From Carya illinoinensis (taxonomy: Eukaryota > Streptophyta > Magnoliopsida > Fagales > Juglandaceae), in the NCBI RefSeq assembly GCF_018687715.1, contig NC_056766.1, positions 18,707,001 through 18,771,000 on the forward strand: 64,000 bases of DNA, given 5' to 3'. Below the pieces are notes generated by a model, which did no database searches, was not told the DNA's origin, and was given only the letters and a program-made list of their open reading frames with translations. The position numbers and the translations under genes were made by a program. Shown piece after piece: positions 47,301 to 59,821 of the stretch. Numbering within the stretch: position 1 is the first letter of the stretch; the number at the start of each line of letters is the position of its first letter.

Positions 47301-47620
47301 CACTACAACACAATTGAGTTTTTTTTATGGTTTAGAATTTGTTATAGTCTTGAAACCGTCACCAACAATCAATTTCTGTCACAGTTTTATGAAACCGCCA
47401 TTAAAGGTGGATGAGAAATGGTTAAACGTTCAAACTATGATAATGTTTCATTCGAAGGTAACTCATACGATGTCGTTTTGGAATGGGTACATGCGAACAT
47501 ATAAGATTTTACGTTCGAACGGTTCATGTACGTTCGAACATTAAGCCCACTTACGTGTGAACATCTAAGTTATTCATTCTAACGTTCGGACAATTGTCAT
47601 TAACATGCGAACGTGAACTG

Positions 47621-47976
47621 TTTTAAAATTAAAAATGAAATTTTTAATTAAAAAAGATTGAGAATTGAAATACAAAAGCACTAGATATATTAAATTATAA
47701 TATTGTTTGTTTCGTTACATAAAGTATAAAAGAAATGGCAAAATATGAATAAAAATTTATTTATTAGATAAAGTTACACTAGATAACTTGAATTTTTAAT
47801 TCATTATTCATTAAAAAATAGATTTTGTTTTTTGTTCATTACAGTATATATTATTCATTACGTATATTTTAAATTAAAAATAAAATTTCAAAGTAAAAAA
47901 GATTGAAAATTGAACTAGAAAAACACTAGATATATTAAATAATATTGTTCATTACATAAAGTAAAAATATATATAA

Positions 47977-47980
<4 letters not shown>
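47621..47980 (+). repeat. Direct repeat within the CACTA-2 left region
   Basis: TTAAAAAAGATTGAGAATTG to ACTAGATATATTAAATTA (47650-47700) recurs as GTAAAAAAGATTGAAAATTG (47890-47950), about 240 bp apart. (TA)n follows at 47985-48006. Confidence 0.7.
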
Positions 47981-48007
<27 letters not shown>

Positions 48008-48109
48008 AGCTACCAGAAAAGTGCAAAAAAAACTCAAAAATCATTGTTTACAAAATTATGAAATTCGTCAGTCAATGTGTTAACCTTTTCGTTTAGGATA
48101 TCTAAACTA

Positions 48110-48283
48110 GAGAAATGATATTTGCAGTCGTGGTTGTGCAAGCGGCGTGCAGTCGTTTTAAAAAAAATGAATTAATATGGGACCTACATGAAAAAAAAAA
48201 CTAACTTTTTAATCGTGGACCCCACTCTTTTTCAAAGCGATTGCACGGTGTTTGCAATTCCACGACTGTATGTAGCATTGCCG
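48110..48283. mobile_element. Mutator-type MITE, 174 bp
   Basis: Ends GAGAAATGATATTTGCAGTC and the complement of CGGCAATGCTACATACAGTC. The 10-bp direct repeat ATCTAAACTA flanks it (48100-48109, 48284-48293). Best-preserved member of the family seen at 15956 and 47030. Confidence 0.92.
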
Positions 48284-48299
48284 ATCTAAACTATGGCCA

Positions 48300-49020
48300 A
48301 CCTCTGTGACACTCTTCTCTGAAGCGATTTGTCGGTCGATATGCGCAGTAATATCTAAGACCTTCGCATCAACCCAAGAAGGGGGCGCATCGCGCGCATC
48401 CCCTGCAGATGTACACATTGATTGCTAACTAGTGGGAGCAACACCTGCCTCTGAGAAACAAAATCTGGTTTAGGCACATGCTCACGTTGAACACACCCCC
48501 TACCCTGTCCAATGCTTTGACAATGAGAGGTCATGTCTATCTAGGGGGCTCATCTGCTTAGTCAACCATTCCTCTACCTAGGGTCGCACTCTCTGGTCTA
48601 GTAATAGCTTAATAATAATCACCTCATATGGTAGGTTGTCAGTAGAGATGATACTGTTCTCATAACGAATACTCTCAAATATCCATAATGGCAAGTCGAT
48701 GGGGTCTCCACATGCCAGTCATATGAGGAACTCTGCATGAGTCCAATTGAAGGTGGCCTTATGTGTCACAGGATCCACATTTTTGGCATCTATGAGATGC
48801 AACATACGGAAAAATGAGAGCAACAACGTCTGGGAGAATGTGTTCTTCTTAGCGAACACTGCGCAGTATCTCCTAGTGAGAATGAAGAAATCCTTATCAC
48901 AATCAATATCCTAAGCCTTATCAGTATCAGAGGGAGATGAAAATGACACTCTAATTATAGATGACACTTCGATTTGTTGACCATGGTGCAGTCGAACTAA
49001 TCTCCTTATGTAGAGATGAC
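48300..49020 (-). pseudogene. Possible plant transposon protein remnant
   Basis: The minus-strand reading gives SQTLLLSFFRMLHLIDAKN, THKATFNWTHAEFLI, a stop, LACGDPIDLPLWIFESI and NLPYEVIIIKLLLDQRVRP. The wording resembles plant transposon proteins of the 'putative plant transposon protein'/Athila ORF1 type, where a G-x-P-I-D-L-P stretch and an LPYGxxITxLL stretch occur. Stops interrupt it. It is the weakest family call here and was made from memory of the pattern. Confidence 0.35.
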
Positions 49021-49057
49021 ATCCCACCCATACATCTCAACCCATCCGTATTAAATA

Positions 49058-51285
49058 TGTGATGACTCGCTTTTACGTGTATTTTCACTGAATTGTTGTT
49101 TTTATTTTAATTAATATATTGGTTTATTTATTTTAAATTAATGTATTTTAAATTGGTTTTAATTTATTTGATATTGTGTTTAATTTATTTTAGTCGTTTT
49201 ACGGTTTTTAATATCGTTTTCGGCGGATCGGTTTTTGGTCTCCGGAGTGAGGATTAGACCTCATTTCTTTTCTTTCCTCTTTTTCTTTTTCCCTTTTTCC
49301 TTTTCTTTTTCTTCTTTTCTTTCTTTTCTTTCTTTTTCTTCTTCTTTTTCTTCCCGTTTTCTCTCTCCCCGCGCAGCCCCCTTCTCCTACCCCTTCCCGT
49401 CGCCGCCCCTTTGACCGCCCAGTTCTCCGCCGTCCGGCCACCGTTTAGTGTACCGCCACCACCATTCTCTTCCCCTTCCACCAGAGATCATCCCCACCAA
49501 TTTTCAGAGCCATCGGACCATCCGTTAGCCTTCGAGAGCCGCCGGAAGTCGCTGCACCTGCTCTGTTTTTGCCCCTGTCGCCGGTTGCTTTCGCAGCCCA
49601 GAACCGCCGCTCGCCGGTGGCGTGGCCTACACCACCCACCCAGTTTTCTTCCCCTCTCACCGGTGAACATCTCCACCAAGTTTCACCTCCATCCGAGCCA
49701 CCGTTAGCCACCACGAGCTCCTCCAAGCCATACGGTTTTTCACCGTTTCCGGCGACGTCGCACCACCTCCGGCCACCATCTTTTCACAGCTTCTTCCCCT
49801 ACCTCTTACCAACCTAAACCACCCATTTCCGGCCTCGATCCGTTGCCGGAGCAGCTCCCACGAGCTCAACTCCGTTCAACCCCTTTTTGGCCTTCGACCG
49901 CCATTTCCACCACCACCCACGGCCAAAACTCGTTTCCTTTAACTTCATAAATATCTCAAGATCATTCCCTATCAATTTCGTGCCTTGGTTTGTCCCCGTT
50001 TGAAAATGGGTAATTTATTACCCACGGCAATAGTGTAAATTACACTGTTACTTTGCTCTTCCTCCGCCGTTTGCAACGTCGCGAGCTTTCTAAAAATACC
50101 ATATAGCTCTGTAAGTATTTTCCAAACTCTACTTTTAGATTTAAATATATTTTGCTCATTCAATAAATATTTATCTGTTGGTTGGCTGATTCCGGACTGA
50201 GTCTGAGGAGTTCGGGGGTCGGATGGGTTGTGGACGAAGTGCTTGGTTTTGTTGATTTATGGATGGTTGATTATTTTGTGCATTAATATCGCATTTACAT
50301 GGTGCATGCACATGCATTTTTATTTAATTGAGAAAAGCCTGTTTTATTGGCGTAAGTGGATTTTCGGGTGCGTGTGTATCACGACCCCAAGCCGGGATGG
50401 GGTATTATCTCGGTGGAGCTCCTCTGGTCACTCGGGAGCGGAATAAACTGAGTGACGTCCCCTGAGTCGTCGCTGGGCAACGACGGGAGCAGGGGCTAGG
50501 GGATGCTTGGCTACGAACGCGCCGGGCGCGGATCCGGGCATCGCTCTATGCACCGACTCCGTGGCCCTTCGCTGGCGAGGGCTAGAGGATGCTTGGCTAC
50601 GAACACGCGGGGCGTGGAACTGGGCATCGCTCATTAGGTGTCACATGCGTAGTGGTACTCTACGGTGTGGCACTGGAGCCAGGGTGTGTGGATGACCCCT
50701 AGGGGAGGTCATGGTGCATACGGGTTAAAAATGGATAATGGTTTGAGTTGAATAAAGGTCAAATGTGACTTTTGGCGTGATATTTGGAACGGGTTTGTTT
50801 TTGGGCCAAATGGGATTTTTGGCGTGTGTGGTAAAAATATGATTTTATGGGTTTAGCGCATTGGCATCACTTCATGCATATTGTTTGAGTTCTATATGTT
50901 TTTATCTGGTGGTGTTTGGATTTTACTTACCTGCGGTACCATTTTTGATTCCGTAGATTTTGGTGCAGGATTCGAGGAGGAGGAGGCTGAGCTCGAGGAT
51001 GCGGCTCCGCCGGAGTTTTGAGTTGAAGTAATGTTTTGTAGCTGTTTTTAAAACTATATTTGTGTTATGTAATATTTTATTTATGTATGTTTTGAACAAC
51101 TTGTATTATATTAAGAAAAATTCTGGTACTTAGTTATATGACTTTCGTTATCCGCTGCGTTTCCTTTGCACATTTGTTGCTTTTACACACACTTGGCACT
51201 CGTCGTTAGGGTGGTGACCCGGGTTGTCATCATCCAGACGTCTCGATTTTCCCGTGTCCGGGCGTGGGGATTTGGGGGCGTCACA
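49058..51285 (+). mobile_element. Solo LTR, 2.2 kb, Ty3/gypsy-like
   Basis: TGTGATGACTCGC at the left, TTTGGGGGCGTCACA at the right. The perfect 5-bp TSD AAATA lies outside (49053-49057, 51286-51290). Nothing inside resembles gag, pol, a primer-binding site or a purine tract, so it is a single LTR. It is rich in CT near 49260-49400 and in CCGCC/CCACC words to 49930. The strand follows the shared 3' end with 1-2399. The open frames across 49200-49870 are low-complexity shadows. Confidence 0.93.
50491..50660 (+). repeat. 86-bp tandem duplication in the solo LTR
   Basis: GCTAGGGGATGCTTGGCTAC (50495) and GCTAGAGGATGCTTGGCTAC (50581), each continuing to GGGCATCGCTC. GC-rich. It may mark the LTR core regulatory part. 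Confidence 0.9.
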
Positions 51286-51879
51286 AAATAATCATTCAGT
51301 TGAAGATTCTGACAAATTAGAAAAATCAAAACAAGAAGAAAAAGTCGATAAAAAAATGAAGAAGAAGATGATGATGAGGAAGGAGATTACAAAGATGTTA
51401 TTGAAGGAGATTCTAAAACAAGTATGGAAAATACACCTACAGATGAAAAATAAAAGTACTAAATGTTTTATTTGAATAGATTAGGCTATTACATTTTTCA
51501 TAATTTTTTCTAAGCTAGTTTATTGAAAATAATAATGCTTTTCAAGGATGCCACCATAACGACAACGAAGAAATGTGCTTCATCTGCCAAGTCCTGAACC
51601 AATTGAGGACTCCCTAGCTAAGGACTTCACTCCTGATTAAGTTGATACACAAGAGATAGACGGCCAGTGTACACTTACCAGTCAGAAAATTCTTGTTGAT
51701 AACTAATTATATTTGAATACTTGGAAAGACTAGTTTTAATAATTTTAAATATATTAGCTGATGCCTTGTCATGTCGCGGTCGTGGTTTAACACATGGCTT
51801 AATTTGCTCTAGAAAAGAATATAAGGTACGGAAAAATCGAGGTCAACATCTCTAATAACTCCACTAGGGGTGTGGATGA

Positions 51880-53174
51880 TAGTGTGGTACCACTTTCCTC
51901 CTATGTCAGAACACTAGTCCGAGCTTATGCACCATTTTATGTGCGGTCTTGGTGAGATATTCTGAATGAGGCTAAGGATCACATTCGGAGTCATGTACTA
52001 GTGAGTTCTATACCTTAGTTTTTTTAAATGATGTTTTAATATAATATTTTGATGCAATTCACTTCTTATGATGAATTCAACTTAAATTTTGGCAATAGAT
52101 AGAAAGTACAAACTGTGAATGAGTTGATAGCTACATTATTTCGGCATCACAAGGGATGATGTCATGAACACTTCAAGAAATTTGAGATGTTGGAAGAGAC
52201 TGCTCAATTCCCTTTCCAAAAAATGAAGTTAAAAGATTGGAGGAAGTATTGTGATCTTTTCGCAAGCCCAGATTATCAGGTATTCTAGATTTTTCCCCTC
52301 TAACTTATTTACATCTATATTAGTTTCATACATTATATTTAGCATTATTAATTTTTCCTGTGGCACTTAAGTCCTAGCAATGCACAGAATAGAATGTCTT
52401 TACAATCCACCATCGCGCCTGTTCAAAGTCATTCTAACGCCTTGCTAATAAAATGGTAATTACTTATTAAAATTCAGTGATTTTTATCATATTCATTATT
52501 TAGATATTAACATGGTTTTTTTAAATTACTATTGTGGCTTTGTTAGAAATGCGATGATCCTAAAAATTTATCCCTCGTACATGTCTATGCTGCTACTTAC
52601 ACTAATGAGCATAGCGAGTAGATTGATCTTGTCACTAAAGATAATTATGTAAGTGAGGTCATTTTGTGTGAATAAATTATGCTAACATGTGAATGAATGT
52701 TATGTTTTCTTACTATTTTTTTTATATGTTACTTATTGTATGTTTTCTTTTTAATTATTGTAGGAAAAAATGATTGAGCTACAGTTAGCCTTTGAGGAAT
52801 CTTCTCCTAGTGACATCGACATATTTACGCAGATCCTCGGGACGAAGTCTAATTTGGTAAAAGGTTTGGGACATTCTTTCAAGCGTGCCAATTCATCCTC
52901 AATGGTCTCGACTTCAGACTTTAATAATCTTACCAAGAATTTGGATGTCGCACGCCAAGAAATTGAGCAGATGAAGTTGAAACAGCAAGAGTTAGAGGCT
53001 CTCTTATCGCAACAGTCTAATTTAGAGACGTGTTTGCAGGAGCGACAAATAGACTATGAGGAAAAAATATGTCATGAAGTTCAAGAACAAGTACATAGGG
53101 AGATGCAGATCCAAATGGAACGTGTTATGTCACTACAACAGGATCATGGAGGGCAAGGAAAGAAGAAAAAATAA
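51880..53174 (+). pseudogene. CACTA-2 Transposase_24-type (Ptta/En/Spm) gene, broken
   Basis: Exon-like pieces on the plus strand: VRAYAPFYVRSW, stop, DILNEAKDHIRS (about 51915-52005); KFEMLEETAQFPFQKMKLKDW and RKYCDLFASPDYQ (to 52280); SNAQNRMSLQSTIAPVQSHS (about 52378-52450, the N-R-x6-H-x-x-G-S-K-like block); KCDDPKNLSLVHVYAATYTN, stop, IDLVTKDNY (52548-52650); then open frame 52770-53174, MIELQLAFEESSPSD, DIFTQILGTKSNLVKGLGHS, and a coiled-coil-like Gln/Glu-rich tail ending GGQGKKKK. GT-AG-like borders separate them. This matches the accessory protein of CACTA elements that binds subterminal repeats. At least two in-frame stops make it inactive. Confidence 0.75.
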
Positions 53175-53646
53175 ATCTTATCATTATTCAAAACTTTTGT
53201 CCTCTAATTTTGCAACTCTATAAAATATTTTTATCAGATGATACTATTTGTGATGTAATATGATACAATTTTTAAATTTTATGAAATTATTAGTTCTAAT
53301 CAGTACGTTTGAATGTAAACAAAGAATGTTCGAACATAATTACACAGACGTGCAATAAATACATTTGAACAAAAACTATTATATTCAATGGTATATACCC
53401 AAACATTCGAGCTCATTCTATTACGTTCAAAAGAAATTTCTTAACGTCGAATATATATAGATTAACTATACGAGATTTTAATTTTTTACGTTAAAACAAT
53501 TACCCAATAACCTGCAAATGAAACATTTAAATGTCAAATCACAAACATTCGAATGTGTGTACGTTCAAACATAAAAATAAAACATTCGAATGAAAAATAT
53601 CAAGCGTTAGATATTTATCGTTCGAATGCTAGATGGTCGAGTAAAC

Positions 53647-56272
53647 TAGGGGTGTTCAACCGGGTTTCGGACCGGGTATCTGGGTATACCCAGGCCGGAA
53701 TCCGGATTCAAAATCCGAACCGGGTTCCGGCCCGGGTATAGACGGGTTATGACCCGGTCCGAAACTCGGATTGATCCGAGTTTTTGTAACCCAGAAATCC
53801 GGGTTCCGAATAAAACTCAGTTTTTTTTTTTTAAATTCAAATCATTCTATTATTAATTTTTTATGTTGAAAAAATGTTTATAAAAATATCCAATATTTTA
53901 TTGCAACTTTTTCAAGAAATATTGTTGAATGCAATTTTTTTTTTTTTTTTGCTATATAAAAGCTTATATTTTATATCATTTTGTCCATGATGATAAAAAT
54001 ATCAACTAATTATAGTTAACACATACATATAAGCTAACACTTTAAACAACTAATTAATCTAAAAAGAAAAAAAAAATCCACTAAATATTACATTGTGTGA
54101 ACTGATTTGCTTAAAATATTACAAAACACATACATTGTTTTAATTAAACTCCGATACACAACAACAAACAGGAACTAATTTGGTAAGAACATTCCTTGCA
54201 CTTGTCTCTTTATGCATCGCCACCAAAGTGAAGAAAACAAAAGCCATGGAAAAAGAAAAACATCAAAGCCAGCAATTAAACAATGGAAAAATGGACGTAA
54301 AGGGATCCATCCAACCCTCACTGAAGCTCCTCGAGTGTTCTGAAGAACGATCTGGTCAATTCCATTCTTGTCCTTTGTAACTTCAATTGCTGCTCTCTGA
54401 TTACTTTCTGCCCAGAATGATTCATTTCATAAACACAATAAGGACATCAATGGGAAGAAACAAGAAGACAAAACTCTCTCCAAAACAAAACCTGAAAGTA
54501 GAGCTTTCCCCCTTAATGCTTTCTTGGGACTCACCAATTTTCTTGTGAATTGAAACCAAAAACCCAACAACCAATTTAACTACCTTAATCTCTATTCACC
54601 GCTCAAAACCCACCGATGAATTATAAAGACCAAGAATATCTATGACCCTCAATACCCAATTTCAAACCAAACCAAATTCCATAAAGAAACAGAAAAATAA
54701 CATAGGAGACAAAAACCCAATTCCTGAAACAGTGACCCAGATAACCAAAAAATTAGTAGTGCTTGTAATGCAGCAGAGCAACAATAGAGTCGATAACCTA
54801 TAGAAATTACTCAATATTTAATATATATCCCTAAATTGATAAATATATTGATAATTAATTATATATTGACATATATCATGTATATAGCAAAATATGCATT
54901 ATGAAAAAATATTAAAAAAATATGAACTATTGTTATACCTCTGTCTCTAAGTTCCAAAAGACTCTAAATAAAATAAACGTTTATACTAACAAAATAAACG
55001 TTGAACTATAATCTATTAGATTTAATTAAATATTTTACGTATTGAAATATTTATTGAAGAGGAGCTATCCCACACATAAAAGAGAAGTATTAAGATATAA
55101 AATAAATTACAAGCTGATCACATCATAATCTACATCACTTCCTTCAGATTTTCCTTAAAACATAGCTATCATAAACAATAAGCATACTACAATGCAAAAA
55201 TGCGGAGAGTAGGCTATCCCAGTAAAGAATAACGATGAAGCAACCAGAAACAACCACTAAAGTTAATGTTATTAATATCTAAAACATTCCCGTCGTGCCA
55301 CAACCAAAAATAAAAAAGGCAAATAGAAATGTTAAACGCCCTAAACAGATTAACAATACGTATCCCCTAACAGAAAATTAAACAAGCTAACCGAAAACCA
55401 CCTGAAACAAGGAAACCCAGTTAGCAAAATAGTAAAAAGAAACCGTAACCAATTCCATGATATTGACACTTCTTCTCCCAAGCAAATGATGAACATGACC
55501 TTCTAATATACACATAAATGCCCACTTCCCTAATCCTAATTAGAAGCTATAAGAGTCAATACATAACATGATATATAGATAAACAAACAGCAGAAAGTTG
55601 ATCAGCATAGGATCTAGTAATTTCTCATGCACCAAAATATACTGAACAATAGAAAGAAAAACAAACAGGTTCATGCTCACTGCAACCACCACCAAAGGGT
55701 GGGAGCAGAAAGTTGAAAAAATGTTTTACCTGTATATACTAGCAATTCATTTACTATTTAGTACTTTCTACAACTGTTTGGGAAATCCATAGAATATCTT
55801 TCATATAAGTTCCCAGTTACCTACCTAAAAGTTTACGCACCCAAAAAATGATTTTTTTTTCTTGAGTAGGTTATATTATTTTGATCTAATGGCTCTTTTG
55901 GTTTATGTGAAACCGTACGTTTGTAGCATGCCTTATAATCTTCAATCCTATGCTACTCTGCAGATCTAACCAACCAATTACAACTAACAAAATAATAACA
56001 ACAAAGAATCTAAACTAAACAAAACTCTAACAAATAAAACCCAAAAATAAAAGAGCCGATCTAGCCAACCAAAACACTACTCACGCACTACCACAACATA
56101 ATAGGTTATAGATCTAGGCGAAAAAATAAAACCCAAAAAGAAAATAGCAGATCTAGCCAAACGGCAGCCTCTGCTAGTCACCGGCGACGATGGCTAGGGT
56201 TTCGGCTTCCCCAAAACACTCTTGATACGAAAGAACCTCCCCCCATGGAGAAGAGATCTAAATGCTAAAAAA

Positions 56273-56336
<64 letters not shown>

Positions 56337-56476
56337 GTATCGAGAGTTGCGAAAACTCTTCTATGGAGTTGTGGATGTTGACCTCAGATAACACCGGCGG
56401 CGATGGTTGTGGTTTCGGCGCTCGATCGAGAGAGAGAGAGAAGGCGAGAAATGACATAGAGAACAGAGAGATCCGG

Positions 56477-56539
<63 letters not shown>

Positions 56540-56770
56540 CTGAATTTTGTCCAGGGGGTGCGGCTAGGTTTTTTTTCATTTATATACCCGGGTACCGGGT
56601 TTTAAACCCGGGTCCCGGATTCAAAATCCGGTGCCCGAACCGGATTAATCCGATTTTTCAAATCTGGGTACCGACCCGGATTTGACCCGGTCCGAAAACC
56701 TAAACTAGAATCTGGTATAACCGGATTCCGGTCTAGGCCAGATAAAATCCAGCCCGGATGAACAGCCCTA
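53647..56770. mobile_element. Non-autonomous hAT element, 3.1 kb
   Basis: Perfect 8-bp TSD GAGTAAAC (53639-53646, 56771-56778). Ends TAGGGGTGTTCAACCGGG and the complement TAGGGCTGTTCATCCGGG. Both subterminal zones are dense in CCGGGT/GGATTC words (53660-53815, 56585-56760). The inside is non-coding for transposase. 56160-56560 looks like a captured 5' gene leader. The small open frame near 54180 is not recognisable. Confidence 0.95.
56179..56537 (+). repeat. Tandem ~210-bp unit with two (GA)n arrays
   Basis: CACCGGCGACGATGGCTAGG at 56179 recurs as CACCGGCGGCGATGGTTGTG at 56392, each followed by GGTTTCGGC and later by a long (GA)n run (56276-56332 and 56479-56537). The GA-frame proteins are artefacts. 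Confidence 0.85.
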
Positions 56771-57012
56771 GAGTAAACATTTGAATGTTATTTTACTATG
56801 TTCGAATGTACTTTCTATGATGAAATTTGACTGTCACAAAAAAACTTCACATTCAAACGTTACTTTTCACAATAGACTTCCAACCATCATTAAAAAATAA
56901 AAAATAAAAAAAATTGTAACAGTTATATAGTAAACCGTCACAGTTTTTGTGACAGTTTGCTAATTTTTTGTAACTGTTTCATCCGTCACAAAATATGAAA
57001 TTTGTTGTAGTG

Positions 57013-57056
57013 GTATTGTGGCTATCTTTTAAATTATAAAAAGTATGAACAAGAAA
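57013..57056. repeat. Segment B, block 3 (paralogous to 16230-16275)
   Basis: GTATTGTGGCTATCTTTTAA ... AAAAGTATGAACAAGAAA matches segment A's GTATTAATGTATCTATCTTT ... AAAGTATGAGCAAGAAAA. Confidence 0.85.
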
Positions 57057-57484
57057 TAACAGAGATGAAAAACCTAGAAGATTCTTGTATTCAAGAATGC
57101 CGAAACTACCCAAATGTCCAAGTGAAGTAAAATAAAATAATTACAAATATTTATACTAAAAGTTAAAATAAGTCAGCCTAAATAATACAAGCAAATATCA
57201 AATACAAAATAAAATACAAATACACGTGTAAAATAACTAATTTACAACTTAATACCCCCTTCAAGATGGAGAGTGAATGGAATGAACTCCCATCTTGGTG
57301 ATCAAAATTTGAAATTGTTCAGAGCCAAGAGGCTTGGTAAGAACATCTGCAAGTTGGTGTTGAGAGGCAAGGTGGAAGGTTTTGTTGACTCTAGCTTCAA
57401 TTTTGTCCCAAATGAAATGGTTGTCTAACTCAATGTGCTTAGCTCGTTCATGAAGACTGGATTGGCATCAATGTATAGAGCAAC

Positions 57485-58930
57485 TTAACTATCAAAAAAA
57501 AAGAGCTGAGCACTATGAGTATGAGGAACATGAAAATTAGAGAGAAGAGTTATTAGCGAAACTATTTCACAAGTAGTGGATGCCATAGCCCTATATTCAG
57601 CCTTAGCTGAAGAACAAGAAATGGTCCACAGTTTCTTAGTTTTCCAAGAAACCAAAGAGTCACCAAGAAAAACACAGAAATCAGTGGTAGATCTTTTGCT
57701 GTCAAGACTAGAGGAGCAGTCTGAATCTGCAAAAGCCTTGATTGTTTGTGAATTGTGAGCTAGAAAAAATAGACCAAGACCAGGAGCATTTTTAACATAT
57801 TGCAAAATCCTATAAGCTTCATTCAGATGAGGTTGTTTAGGTCGATCCATATATTGGCTAAGTCTCCAAACTGAGTAAGAAAAATTTGGTCGTGTAATGG
57901 TATTGTAGAGAAGTCTACCAATTAATCTTCGAAACACTGGAGGATTTGACAACAATGTCCATTATCTTTACTAAGCTTCAAATTTTGCTCCATAGGAAAG
58001 GAAACTAGTTTACATGTTAAACAAATAGCATCATATAATATTTCAATAGCATATTTTTGCTGACATAGTGAAATACAACTAGGTGATCTGGCCAAAATAA
58101 GAAAATACTTGAGGGAACCAAGATCCTTGAACTTGAATTTGGCATCAAGTAAGGATTTCAAAGAATTCATAGATTCCAAATCACTACTAGCTATCAAAAT
58201 GTTATCAATATAAACCAGTAGAACAATAAAAGAATGGCTAGTGGACTTAGTAAACAATGAAAAATCAGATTTGGACTGCATAAAACCTAGATCAATAAAA
58301 GTATTAGCAAACTTAGAAAACCATTACTTAGAGGCTTGTTTGAGGCCATAAAGGGACTTATTCAGCTTACACACTTGTGACCCCCCTTTAATATGAAAAC
58401 CAAGAGGTAACTTCATGTATACCTCCTCCAAAAGATTCCCATGCAAAAAAGTATTGTTAACATCAAATTGAAAGAGATGTCAATTCTTAATAGCAACAAT
58501 AGCTAATAGAGTTATGACAGTAGTCATTTTGGCAACAAGTGAAAAGGTTTCAGAATAGTCTAAACCTTCTTTTTTAGTGTAACCTTTAGCAACTCCTTAC
58601 TTTATATCGTTCCACAGAACCATCAACACGATACTTGATCTTATAAACCCATTTACAGCCTATGAGTTGTTTACCATGAGGCAAAGTAACAACAGTCCAG
58701 GTATTATTGAGTTCTAAAGCAGCAATCTCAATAGTCATAGCATCTCTCCAATGAGAGTGCTTGACTGCTTGATAATAGAACTTAGGTTCAATATCAGCAG
58801 AAAATTGATCATAAGAAATGAAATTGGAGATATCATATTTGATTGAAGAAGAAAGGGAACAAGAGATAGAACCTGTTAGAGAAATTGATTTAGAGTGTGC
58901 AATAGAGGAATTACAATAATGATGTTGCAA
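57485..58930 (-). pseudogene. Copia-3 reverse transcriptase and RNase H
   Basis: [42 protein letters not shown], a frameshift, [36 protein letters not shown], then FIVLLVYIDNILIASSDLES. The catalytic box is YIDN where YVDD is expected, so the second catalytic Asp is replaced. RNase H (57955-57485): VFRRLIGRLLYNTITRPNFSY, AYRILQYVKNAPGLGLFF, FADSDCSSSLDSKRSTTDFCV and SSAKAEYRAMASTTCEIV. The 3' end beyond about 57485 is present but shifted. Confidence 0.93.
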
Positions 58931-58945
58931 ATAACCAGGAGCTCC

Positions 58946-59821
58946 TCAGATTCTGGTTAATCTTCTTGGTTGTACGGATAAAGTATTATTTGGTTCATGA
59001 ACAGGGAAAGATTGGGAATGATCACTAGGTAAAGGTGATGTTGAAGGCACATTAAATATCTCAAATGTTGAAGATTGAGAAGGAATTGGAAGAGGATGTG
59101 ATGAAGAATAAGGAGACAAATCAAAATAAGAATGATGAAAAGGGAAAACATGTTCATGAAAAATCACATGTCTTGAAATAAAAAGCTGATTTGTCTTGAA
59201 ATCATATAATTTGTAACCCTTGATACCAAAAGGGTAACCAAGGAAAACACAAATCCTAACTCTAGGATCAAATTTGGTTTTTGATCTTTGTAAAGTAAAA
59301 GAAAAGTATAAGCAACCAAAAATTCTCAAATGATCATATGAAAGAGGAGTATGGCACAAGGTTTCAAAAGGGGATTTATTTTTGGTGATAGGAGAAGGTA
59401 TTCTGTTAAGAAAGTAGGTAGCTATCAAAACAGCATCACCCCAAAATTTGAGAGGTAAATGGGATTAGAACAATAAGGCCCAAGCAACATTGAGAATATG
59501 CTAATGTTTCCTCTCCACAACAGAGTTTTTGTTGTGGAGTTTCAACACAACTATGTTGATGAATAACTCCTTTAGAGGTAAGATATAAGGATTAAAAAAA
59601 AAAAAAAAAAAACTCAATACCATAATCAGTACAATTTTTTTTTTTTTTATCTTTGTACAAAATTGAGTTTTGATCATCTTGAAGAACTTCTGAATTAGAA
59701 GTGGAACTTCAAACTTATTTTTGAAAAGATAAACCCAAGTAGCCCGAGTACTACAATCATTAACAGTTGTTAAAAAAAAAAATTGTAACCTTAAACAGTA
59801 GGTACTGAAAAAGGGCCCCAA
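58946..59821 (-). pseudogene. Copia-3 integrase
   Basis: From about 59835 the minus strand reads VLIHCDVWGPFS, then in shifted frames NFFFLTTVNDCSTRATWVYLFKN (integrase core start), a region of T/A runs that disturbs frame near 59590-59650, then from 59428 MIATYFLNRIPSPITKNKSP, PLSYDHLRIFGCLYFSF, VRICVFLGYPFGIKGYKLYD and LFISRHVIFHEHVFPFH. The conserved NGxxERKH end is only partly readable. A linker rich in Ser/Pro follows. It is inactive because of frameshifts. Confidence 0.9.

Larger units (their letters stand above)
47301..57012. mobile_element. CACTA-2: 9.7-kb CACTA (En/Spm) element with nested insertions
   Basis: CACTACAACACAATTG at 47301 and the complement of CACTACAACAAATTTC at 57012, with the 3-bp TSD GTA on both sides (47298-47300, 57013-57015). 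Segment A keeps the uninterrupted site (16226-16232). Subterminal zones hold repeated GTTCGAACGT/ATTCGAATG words (47430-47610; 53300-53640; 56780-56870). Inside lie Transposase_24-like exons and a possible second transposon gene. Inserted into it are a MITE (48110-48283), a solo LTR (49058-51285) and a hAT element (53647-56770), leaving about 4.2 kb of original sequence. Confidence 0.95.

Noticed and set aside
49208..49869. Several Pro/Ser/Arg-rich open frames on both strands
   Set aside because: They overlap each other in a CT/CCG-rich part of a solo LTR and match no protein family.
56222..56605. Arg/Glu-rich proteins in the GA microsatellites
   Set aside because: Open frames across (GA)n or (CT)n runs arise automatically. 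The same applies to 46256-46565 and 61034-61383.
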